Below, piece after piece: positions 7,094 to 13,490 of a stretch of DNA of 15,569 nucleotides. The stretch's first letter is position 1, and each line of letters begins with the position of its first letter. The DNA is from Chloroflexota bacterium (GTDB lineage: Bacteria; Chloroflexota; Anaerolineae; Ardenticatenales; Ardenticatenaceae): positions 1-15,569 of the forward strand of contig DOUV01000442.1 of assembly GCA_003520455.1 (NCBI GenBank), written 5' to 3'. A program made the position numbers and the translations under genes. The notes beneath the pieces were generated by a model. That model saw nothing but the letters and a program-made list of their open reading frames with translations, did no database searches and was not told where the DNA came from.

Positions 7094-8182
7094 TCAGGAA
7101 GCCGCCGCCTGCTCTACCTGGACCCAGCAGCGCCCTGCCGCGGCCACCTGCACCGCGTCCATCACCCACTGCGTGCGCAGGCCATCCTCGAAGGTCGCGC
7201 CTTCCTGCGCGACACCGTCCGCGATCACTGTGCAAAGGTGGTCCGCGAGGCGCACGAACGCCCGGGGGGGCGCCCGGTCCTCGAGCCGCGGGGGGAGATC
7301 GAGCGCATCGGGCTGTGAGATGTCGTGCCCGCCGGGGTCGTCCGGCTCGAAGAGGAGCAGCCGGTCGTGCCCCTGGAGCTCGAGACTGCCCTGCTCGCAG
7401 AGGATCCAGGTCGTCTCGCGGCGGGGGCCCCAGGCAACATTCGAGATGAGGACCTGCGAGCTCGTGCCGGAGCGATGGCGGATAAGCAGCGCCAGCGTGT
7501 CGTCGCTCGTCACCGGCAGTGGGCTGCCAGCGGGTCCCGGGCGCTCTTGGATCGCGGCGTACAAGTCGGCGCTCACGGCCTCGATCGGCCCGAACCACCA
7601 TTCGAGCAGGTCGATCTCGTGCGAGCCGACGGCTCCCAACGCCCCGCCGCCGCGGACGCTGTCCGACCACCAGTCCCATCCTATCCGCGGATCGGCGTGG
7701 AAATCGCTAAAATAGGTGAGCACGGCCTGGTAGGGCCGGCCGAGGTGGCCGCCGGCAAGGAGTTCCTTGATCTTTCTGCGGTTCGGGTTGAAGCGCAGCT
7801 CGTGGTCGATGGCGTGGACCTTCGCGCTGCGCTCGGCGGCCCGCAGCATGCGCTCTGCCTGCCGGGTGTCGAGGGCCATCGGCTTCTCACAGAGGACGTG
7901 GATTCCCCGCTCGAGGGCCTGAACCGCCATGTCCGCGTGCAGGTCGGGCGGGGTCACGATGCTGACCAGATCCGGCGCCTCGGCGTCCAGCATCGCGGCG
8001 TAGTCGGTGTAGGAGCGGGGCATGCCGTAGTCGCGCGCCGTCTGCTCGGCGTGTGCGGGCGTACGGCTGCAGATGGCCACAACGCTCGCCCGCGGCGAGG
8101 CTTGAAAAGCCGGAATCTGCACCCGGCGGCCAAAACCCGTACCGATGATCGCCACTCGAATCCGTTCCTTCACACCTGTCAT
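7094..8182 (-). CDS. Gfo/Idh/MocA family NAD(P)-dependent oxidoreductase
   Basis: This 362-residue protein has the Rossmann signature I-R-V-A-I-I-G-T-G-F-G (8-18) and S-I-V-T-P-P-D-L-H-A-D near 84-94. The family E-K-P motif (99-101, with the catalytic-region lysine K100) and G-G-G-A-L-G-A-V-G-S-H-E-I-D (178-191, H188 and D191 in the usual active-site positions) follow. Family members oxidise or reduce hydroxyl/keto groups on sugars, inositols and similar molecules, so it may act on a polyol-like or cyclic substrate in this pathway. It sits 30 nt after the DppC-like permease and 24 nt before the UroD-like gene. The ribosome site is weak (an AGAGAA-like tract about 13-18 nt upstream), so the exact start is less certain. 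A GTG three codons later is possible. Confidence 0.93.
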   Translation of the reverse strand: MTGVKERIRVAIIGTGFGRRVQIPAFQASPRASVVAICSRTPAHAEQTARDYGMPRSYTDYAAMLDAEAPDLVSIVTPPDLHADMAVQALERGIHVLCEKPMALDTRQAERMLRAAERSAKVHAIDHELRFNPNRRKIKELLAGGHLGRPYQAVLTYFSDFHADPRIGWDWWSDSVRGGGALGAVGSHEIDLLEWWFGPIEAVSADLYAAIQERPGPAGSPLPVTSDDTLALLIRHRSGTSSQVLISNVAWGPRRETTWILCEQGSLELQGHDRLLLFEPDDPGGHDISQPDALDLPPRLEDRAPPRAFVRLADHLCTVIADGVAQEGATFEDGLRTQWVMDAVQVAAAGRCWVQVEQAAAS

Positions 8183-8212
8183 CGATCGTCGTTCTCTTTC
8201 TTGTCAGACAGA

Positions 8213-9148
8213 TTAGAACTCGGCCTTGGGGTCGAGGATGTCACGCAAGCCGTCTCCCAGGAAATTGATCCCCGCGGCGGTGATCATGATTGCCAGGCCG
8301 GGGAAGATCGTGACCCACCCAGCGATGGGAATGTAGGTGCGCCCGTCGGCCAGCATGTTGCCCCAGGTCGGCGTCGGGGGCTGCACGCCAAAACCAAGAA
8401 AACTCATCGCCGATTCCAGCAAGACCATCTGTGCGACTTGGAAGGAGGCGATCACGATCACCTGGGCCAGTGTGTTGGGCAGGATATGGCGGAGGAGGAT
8501 CGCCGGATGGGAAGAGCCTATCGCACGGGCGGCGACGACGAAATCGCGCTCCTTCAGGCTGAGGACCTCCGCCCGTACCGGGCGGGCGTAGATCGGCCAG
8601 CTCGTCAGGGCGAAGACGATGATCAGATTCGTCAGATTGGGACCTAAGAGGGCGACGACAACCAGCGCGAGGACCACAAATGGGAAAACGAGCTGCAGAT
8701 CGACCAGGCGCATGATCAGATCTTCCCACAGCCCTCCGATATAGCCGGCGACCAGCCCCATGGACGTCCCGAGCAGGGCGCCGACGAGGACCGAGCTAAA
8801 GCCGACTACGATCGAGACACGGCTGCCGAAGATGAGCCGGCTCAGGATATCGCGTCCCAGGGCGTCAGTGCCGAGAAGATGTAGGCCGATCTGGCTATGG
8901 GAGCCGGGCGGTAAGAGCCGCGCGATGAGATCCTGCTTGGTCGGGCTGTACGGTGCGAGGTTGGGCGCGAAGATGGCCGTCGCGACGACAACCAGCAGGA
9001 TAAGCAGGCCTAGCAGCGGTAGCTTGCGCCGCGCGAGGCGCTGCGCTAGGGTGCGCAGGGATGCTATGCGGCTGTCGCCCCCGCCTCGACGAGGTCCTAC
9101 TGAGACAGGGCGCGCCTCGCGCGGTTCCATGTGTTCTAGTCCGACCAT
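8213..9148 (-). CDS. ABC transporter permease, DppC/OppC-like
   Basis: This is a 311-residue inner-membrane protein with a long cytoplasmic N-terminus (about 40 residues rich in R/G) and a first membrane segment at about 44-61. The hallmark L-G-T-D-A-L-G-R-D-I-L-S-R-L-I-F-G-S-R block (92-110) belongs to the OppC/DppC group. The EAA loop E-R-D-F-V-V-A-A-R-A-I-G (200-211) that docks onto the ATPase comes later, followed by F-L-G-F-G-V-Q-P-P-T-P-T-W-G-N-M. It pairs with the DppB-like permease encoded 136 nt upstream and would form the channel for the substrate delivered by the lipoprotein at 11701. AGGAG lies only two nt before the ATG, which is short, so a start at the next ATG (9130) cannot be excluded. 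No ATP-binding subunit gene is in the window. Confidence 0.94.
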   Translation of the reverse strand: MVGLEHMEPREARPVSVGPRRGGGDSRIASLRTLAQRLARRKLPLLGLLILLVVVATAIFAPNLAPYSPTKQDLIARLLPPGSHSQIGLHLLGTDALGRDILSRLIFGSRVSIVVGFSSVLVGALLGTSMGLVAGYIGGLWEDLIMRLVDLQLVFPFVVLALVVVALLGPNLTNLIIVFALTSWPIYARPVRAEVLSLKERDFVVAARAIGSSHPAILLRHILPNTLAQVIVIASFQVAQMVLLESAMSFLGFGVQPPTPTWGNMLADGRTYIPIAGWVTIFPGLAIMITAAGINFLGDGLRDILDPKAEF

Positions 9149-9284
9149 CGCTCCTACCGCTACCCTCTCTTCGTAATCTTCACGGCGGATGGTCCCTCAA
9201 TGAATATCCGTTTCAATGGTCCCACGACTACAGGAAAAAGTAAAGAGCCTCCTGGGGCGCTGGCCCGGGCGGCGAACAAGCGCC
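9149..9284 (-). other. 136-nt spacer between the two permease genes
   Basis: This is longer than the other internal gaps of the array except the 129-nt one before coxG. It contains a repeated ATGGTCCC (9188-9195 and 9216-9223, approximately) around an AT-richer stretch, but I see no convincing promoter, terminator or small gene. It may be an untranslated spacer. Confidence 0.35.
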
Positions 9285-10208
9285 TCACGCCCGTCTGATG
9301 CGCGGATCGAGATAGCCGTAGCACAGATCGACGCAGAAATTGATCAGCACGAACATGGCAGCGGTCACAAGCACGACGCCCTGAACCACCGGATAGTCCC
9401 GCTTGGCGAGCGCCACCACGGCTAACGTTCCCAAGCCCGGCCAGGCAAAGACCGCTTCGGTGATGACCGCTCCACTGAGCAGGGTCCCGATCTGCAGGCC
9501 AAGGATCGTGATGATCGGAATCAACACGTTCGGAAAGGCGTGGCGCACGATCACCGTGCGTTCTCGCAGTCCTTTGCCCCGCGCCGTCCGGATATAGTCC
9601 TCGTTCAGGATCTCGAGGAGGGAAGAACGGGTCACGCGAATGAGCAGACCAAGGATGTAGGTCGAGAGGGTGATGCTGGGCAGGATCAAGTGCGGCAAGG
9701 TGCCATAGCCGACCGCCGGGAGGGCGTGCAGGCGCACGGCGAAGAACAGGATCAGCATCAGACCGAGCCAGTAGATCGGCATGGATTGTGCCATCAATGC
9801 CACGAAGAGGGCGATCGTGTCAATCCAGCTGTAGCGCTTGAGGGCCGAGAGAAAGCCGATCCCCACGCCGAGCGGCACTCCAAGGGCGGTGGCGCCTAGC
9901 GCGAGCAGGATCGTCGCGGGGAGGTGGCTGCGGATCATGTCAGCGACGGGCTCCTTCGAGGCGAGCGAACTACCCAGGTCGCCATGGAGCAGCCGCGCCA
10001 TGTAGTCGATATACTGCACATACAGCGGTCGGTTCAGGCCGAGGGCCTCTCGGATCGCCTGCACATCGGCTTGAGTTCCATGGCCGCCGAGGAGGAGCAG
10101 CGCCGGGTCAGCCGGCACGAGACGCAGCAACAGAAAGACAACAAGGGTCGCGAGGACGAGCAGGAGCAAGGCTTGCAAGAGCCGGAAGGTGATATAGCGC
10201 AAACTCAT
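9285..10208 (-). CDS. ABC transporter permease, DppB/OppB-like
   Basis: The 307-residue product starts M-S-L-R-Y-I-T-F-R-L-L-Q-A-L-L-L-L-V-L-A, the usual DppB opening with a first membrane segment at about 9-30. The periplasmic G-L-N-R-P-L-Y-V-Q-Y-I-D-Y (57-69) and G-D-L-G-S-S (76-81) segments are classic for this family. The EAA loop D-Y-I-R-T-A-R-G-K-G-L (204-214) precedes R-H-A-F-P-N-V-L-I-P-I, and the protein ends in C-Y-G-Y-L-D-P-R-I-R. It forms the membrane channel with the DppC-like protein. Its ATG lies 22 nt after the SDR stop. I see no good ribosome site, so translation may be coupled to the SDR gene. Peptide, nickel, glutathione and sugar-oligomer importers share this architecture, so the cargo is not determined. 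Confidence 0.94.
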   Translation of the reverse strand: MSLRYITFRLLQALLLLVLATLVVFLLLRLVPADPALLLLGGHGTQADVQAIREALGLNRPLYVQYIDYMARLLHGDLGSSLASKEPVADMIRSHLPATILLALGATALGVPLGVGIGFLSALKRYSWIDTIALFVALMAQSMPIYWLGLMLILFFAVRLHALPAVGYGTLPHLILPSITLSTYILGLLIRVTRSSLLEILNEDYIRTARGKGLRERTVIVRHAFPNVLIPIITILGLQIGTLLSGAVITEAVFAWPGLGTLAVVALAKRDYPVVQGVVLVTAAMFVLINFCVDLCYGYLDPRIRRA

Positions 10209-10230
10209 CGACTAGCCAGTCCGCCGGCGC

Positions 10231-10998
10231 TCATCGGGCGATAAATCCGCCGTCGACAACGAGGGCGGTTCCTGTGACAAATGTGGATTCATCGCTTGCC
10301 AGGTACAATACGGCTTGGGCGATATCCTCTGGCCGGCCGAGCCGGCCAACCGGGATCTCCCTGATTACGGCCGCCACGAAAGCGTCCGGATCGGGAGCTG
10401 TGCGAATCGAGCGCTGCAGCATCGGCGTATCGGTCGACGCCGGGCAGATGCAGTTGACCCGGACACCTTGGTGGGCATGGTCGAGCGCCATCGCCCGAGC
10501 CATGCCGATCAGGCCGGCTTTCGAGGCGCAGTACGCCGTCCCACGATAGTTTCCCACCAGCGCGACCGATGAGGCCGTGAAGATCACCGAGCCACCGCCG
10601 GCCGCAATTATGGCCGGGATAGCATACTTGGCGCATAGGAAGGGGCCGCGGAGATTGACAGCAATCACCTCGTCGAACGTCTCCTCCGGCAGGTCCGGCG
10701 CGGTCCCGCGCAGCGTGATCCCCGCGTTCGCAAACAGGATGTTGACTTTGCCAAAGCGCTCTAAGCTGGCGGCGACGAGCCTCGTAACCTGAGTGGTCTC
10801 CGTTACATCGGTTTGCACGCCAATGGCAGCCCCGCCGGCCTGCTCGATCTCCGCTGCGACCGTCTGGGCTTTGGCGGCGTTCAAATCCCCAATCACGACC
10901 TGCGCGCCCTCGGCGGCGAAGAGGCGCGCCGTGGCAGCGCCGATACCCGAGGCACCACCGGTGATGATTGCGACTTTCGCGTCAAGTCGGCCCGCCAT
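10231..10998 (-). CDS. Short-chain dehydrogenase/reductase (SDR), classical type
   Basis: This 255-residue classical SDR carries T-G-G-A-S-G-I-G (13-20) for cofactor binding, N-A-G (91-93), the structural/catalytic Asn115, Ser143, Tyr156 and Lys160 (Y-C-A-S-K). It ends with V-T-G-T-A-L-V-V-D-G-G, the usual C-terminal motif. Asp38 after the second strand favours NAD over NADP. The reaction is probably oxidation of a secondary alcohol or reduction of a ketone. The start at M (10998) is chosen because GGAGG lies 8 nt upstream and because the homologous region begins there. The frame is open to 11082, but those residues look unlike the family. It is the first gene of the leftward array and follows the promoter candidate at 11274-11302 after a leader of roughly 270 nt. 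Confidence 0.94.
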   Translation of the reverse strand: MAGRLDAKVAIITGGASGIGAATARLFAAEGAQVVIGDLNAAKAQTVAAEIEQAGGAAIGVQTDVTETTQVTRLVAASLERFGKVNILFANAGITLRGTAPDLPEETFDEVIAVNLRGPFLCAKYAIPAIIAAGGGSVIFTASSVALVGNYRGTAYCASKAGLIGMARAMALDHAHQGVRVNCICPASTDTPMLQRSIRTAPDPDAFVAAVIREIPVGRLGRPEDIAQAVLYLASDESTFVTGTALVVDGGFIAR

Positions 10999-11231
10999 GT
11001 GTGCGCCCTCCACTGCGCGGCACGTCTTAAAGAAGAACGGCTGCAGCACCGCGATCCGCGACCACCGTTTGCCCGTGGGCAACGCGAGAACACCGAAGAG
11101 CCTATCAAACCCGTTGCGTGAGTGCAGCGCGCCAGAAGGGCTGATGTTCTTCGCCTCACGCGGCAGAAGGAGAGGCGGCGCCGAATTGGGATTGGATTGG
11201 GGTCGGGCTCACGATGCCCTCCGTAAACCCC

Positions 11232-11260
11232 TTGCGGTCATACACGATATATGATATACT
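11232..11260 (+). promoter_or_regulatory. Candidate rightward sigma-70-like promoter
   Basis: TTGCGG (11232-11237), a 17-bp spacer and TATACT (11255-11260) point towards the lipoprotein gene. The predicted start would be near 11267, giving a leader of about 430 nt. The -10 is good and the -35 imperfect. It overlaps a TATATGATATA palindrome (11248-11258). Confidence 0.45.
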
Positions 11261-11290
11261 CACAGCCCAATCAATAATAGTCTATGATAT
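11248..11290. promoter_or_regulatory. Candidate operator: repeated TATGATAT, 33 bp apart
   Basis: TATGATAT occurs at 11250-11257, within the near-symmetric TATATGATATA (11248-11258), and again at 11283-11290. The spacing of 33 bp is about three helical turns, so both would face the same side of the helix. One copy touches the rightward -10, the other lies in the leftward promoter spacer. No regulator gene is present in the window. Confidence 0.35.
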
Positions 11291-11302
11291 GGCTTTTGTC
11301 AA
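11274..11302 (-). promoter_or_regulatory. Candidate leftward sigma-70-like promoter
   Basis: Read on the minus strand: TTGACA (11302-11297), exactly 17 bp, then TATTAT (11279-11274). This is a near-consensus promoter that would start near 11267 and drive the SDR gene and the array behind it. It is the best-looking promoter in the window. Confidence 0.55.
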
Positions 11303-11700
11303 CAAGGTTCCGCGACGACGACGGCGCAGGCAGTCGAGTAGGCGCCAAACCGCTGATCCTCCTGACAGACTGAAAAGCGACAGCCCGGAGGCCGTGATGG
11401 TTGCTGGAGAAGCGAAAGGCGGCAACAAGGACCGAGCGCTCTCTGCCGGGCACCTGCCGTCGAGCGGCATAAAACGACAAAACCGCGCTACCGCGACAAC
11501 CCACCTTCGTCTGCTGGCTTCCTCATTATTACGATTACGTTACGCGTGGCCCCCCGTAGGGGTGTGCCTGGTTCGCGCGGTCTGCCCCGTGTGGGTCCCG
11601 TCTGGTCCTATGCGAGCACATGCGCCGCGCCCGACGTATCAGCGCCTGGTAGGTGGCTTGCACCACCAGAAGCAACCCACAGAGGAGGAGAGAGACCGCC

Positions 11701-13371
11701 ATGAAGAAGTTGTTATTTGTATTGGTATTCGGCCTCTTTGTTGCTGCCTGCGCGACCCAGCCGTCGCCACCACCTCCTGAGAAGGTCGTCACCCAGGTGG
11801 TCGAGAAACAGGTCACGACGGTGGTCGAGAAACAAGTGACGACCGTGGTCGAGAAGCAGGTGCTCGTCACCCCCACGACTCAGCCGCCTGCTCCGGTCGC
11901 CCAAGAAGCCACCTATGCCCTCAAGGGCGATCCGGTGACGATGGACCCCCGCAAGCTGACCAATGCCTCGGCCGAAGGCTTCCTCGAGTTGTTCTACGAG
12001 CCGCTCGTCAAAGTCGACGAGAGCACCAATGAGGTCGTTCCCTCCCTGGCCGAATCCTGGAGTTGGGTCGATCCGACGACGCTCCAATTCAAACTGAAGC
12101 AGGGAATCAAGCACACGAGCGGCAACGAGTTCACCGCCGACGACGTCAAGTGGACTCTCGAAACGACTATCGATCCCGAGTTGGGCCTCTACAAGCGCGT
12201 GGTGCTTTCCGAAATCCAGTCCGTCGAAGTCGTTGACAAATACACCGCCAACATCCACACTTCGGCGCCCTCGCGCGCGCTCGTTCGCAACCTGACCTAC
12301 GTCGCCAATATGGTCGATTCGAAGTGGGCCAAGGAACATGACGACGCGTATCTGGTGACCCACGCCAGCGGCACCGGCCCCTACAAGCTGGTGGAATACG
12401 TCCCCGGTCAGTACGCCATCGCCGAACGGCGCAGCGACTACTGGAACCCCAATCGCGAGATCTACCTGAACAAGATCACGCTGCGCGTAATTCCGGAGGA
12501 CGGTGCGCGGGTCGCCGCCTTGCTCTCAGGGGAGTTCCAGGCCATCGAGAGGGTGCCAGTCGAGATGGTACCGGTCATCTCGAACACGGTCGGCTTCAAG
12601 ATGATCGATATCCCGTCCGTACGCCCGATCTTCGTCGCTTTCCGCGTCACGAAGCCCCCCTTCGACGATCTCAAGATGCGCCAGGCGGCCATGTACGCCC
12701 TGGATTTCAATCTGATCAACAACACGGTCTACAACGGGTTCGGGAAGGTTCTGGCTACGGTCAACCATCCCGAGGTTCCCTGCACACTCACCAGCCTGCA
12801 ACCCTGGCCCTATGACCCCGACAAGGCCAAGCAACTGCTTGCCGAGGCCGGCTATACAGAGGGGAAGGGGCCGGAGATCACGTTGCTCGGCCCGAACGGT
12901 CGCTATCTGAAGGACAAGGAATTCACCGAGGCGGTGGCCGACCAGTTGCAGGCGGTCGGGTTCCAGGTCAAGATCCAACTGGTCGAGGTCGGGGTCTATT
13001 TCAAGCAGAGTGCCACCGTGGCCGCCGACGCTCCGGATAACATCTTTGTCGCCTCCTGGGCCAACAACCCGCGCGAGCCCGATTTCACCTTCAGCCCGAA
13101 CTGGGGCTACACGGAAGGCACAAGCCTGTTCGAGACCGGCTATCGCAATCCCAAGACCGTCGAGCTGGCCAAGCTGGGCAAGGAGACACTCGACACGAAG
13201 GAGGCCTGCAAGGACTACGAGGATCTGCAGAAGATCATCTACGACGACATGCCCTGGGGTCCCAAATTCATCTATACGCCCGATCTCATCGGCACAACCG
13301 ACACGATCGACGGCGTGCAGGTCCGAGCTAACGAGACCTGGAGCCTGATTGGTGCCCGGATCGTGAAATAG
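11701..13371 (+). CDS. ABC transporter substrate-binding lipoprotein, family 5 (peptide/nickel type)
   Basis: This 556-residue protein starts with a lipoprotein signal, M-K-K-L-L-F-V-L-V-F-G-L-F-V-A-A-C, with Cys17 as the lipidated residue. A proline and V-V-E-K-Q-V repeat linker follows (about 18-69). The mature domain has L-A-E-S-W-S-W (117-122) and F-T-A-D-D-V-K-W (144-151), the signature of family 5 solute-binding proteins, and the length is usual. It would capture substrate outside the membrane and pass it to the two permeases encoded on the other strand. The start is the ATG with a GAGGAGGAGAG tract upstream. The frame is open 16 codons further up, but that extension would bury the lipoprotein signal. 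It is followed by a long inverted repeat at 13389. Confidence 0.95.
   Translation: MKKLLFVLVFGLFVAACATQPSPPPPEKVVTQVVEKQVTTVVEKQVTTVVEKQVLVTPTTQPPAPVAQEATYALKGDPVTMDPRKLTNASAEGFLELFYEPLVKVDESTNEVVPSLAESWSWVDPTTLQFKLKQGIKHTSGNEFTADDVKWTLETTIDPELGLYKRVVLSEIQSVEVVDKYTANIHTSAPSRALVRNLTYVANMVDSKWAKEHDDAYLVTHASGTGPYKLVEYVPGQYAIAERRSDYWNPNREIYLNKITLRVIPEDGARVAALLSGEFQAIERVPVEMVPVISNTVGFKMIDIPSVRPIFVAFRVTKPPFDDLKMRQAAMYALDFNLINNTVYNGFGKVLATVNHPEVPCTLTSLQPWPYDPDKAKQLLAEAGYTEGKGPEITLLGPNGRYLKDKEFTEAVADQLQAVGFQVKIQLVEVGVYFKQSATVAADAPDNIFVASWANNPREPDFTFSPNWGYTEGTSLFETGYRNPKTVELAKLGKETLDTKEACKDYEDLQKIIYDDMPWGPKFIYTPDLIGTTDTIDGVQVRANETWSLIGARIVK
11797..11868 (+). repeat. Three tandem 24-bp units in the lipoprotein linker
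   Basis: Units at 11797-11820, 11821-11844 and 11845-11868 begin GTGGTCGAGAA and encode V-V-E-K-Q-V plus two residues (33-56 of the lipoprotein). The differences are mostly silent between the first two; the third diverges at its end. This spacer probably holds the binding domain away from the membrane, and its copy number may vary between strains. Confidence 0.85.
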
Positions 13372-13388
13372 CCGGGGCAAGCCGCCGC

Positions 13389-13426
13389 GTGACACGTGAT
13401 GGACGCCTTCGCCCATCACGTGTCAC
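13389..13426 (+). terminator. Long inverted repeat after the lipoprotein gene; possible terminator or mRNA-stabilising hairpin
   Basis: GTGACACGTGATGG (13389-13402) and CCATCACGTGTCAC (13413-13426) are perfect 14-bp arms around a 10-nt loop in which two further C-G pairs are possible. It begins 18 nt after the lipoprotein stop. No T-run follows, so it is not a textbook intrinsic terminator. Such a hairpin after a binding-protein gene could protect the 3' end and raise that gene's expression relative to the next one. Each arm also holds CACGTG, so a protein-binding role is possible. Confidence 0.6.
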
Positions 13427-13490
13427 ATGGCACTAGGGCACGGAGCGCGGGCCGTACAAGTACAAGAAAAAGCGTGATGGAGCGACGTTC

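Larger units (their letters stand above)
10999..11700. other. 702-nt divergent intergenic region
   Basis: This region separates the leftward array from the rightward lipoprotein gene. Most of it is GC-rich except for an AT-rich core at about 11240-11300, where two promoter candidates and repeated TATGATAT elements lie. Open frames cross it on both strands (for example 11214-11780 on plus and 11271-11504 on minus), but their products show no recognisable family, and the plus-strand one overlaps the lipoprotein in another frame. The 400-nt rightward leader holds a short CCCC-CGTA-GGGG hairpin near 11551 but nothing that I recognise as a riboswitch. Confidence 0.6.

Noticed and set aside
7325..8647. 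440-codon plus-strand open frame
   Set aside because: It is antisense to the clearly conserved Gfo/Idh and DppC-like genes and resembles no protein family.
11214..11780. Plus-strand open frame in the divergent intergenic region
   Set aside because: It has no good ribosome site, low-complexity Arg/Pro-rich product, spans the promoter core and overlaps the lipoprotein start in another frame.
12526..13419. 297-codon minus-strand open frame
   Set aside because: It mirrors the lipoprotein coding sequence, whose family signature and ribosome site are clear on the plus strand.
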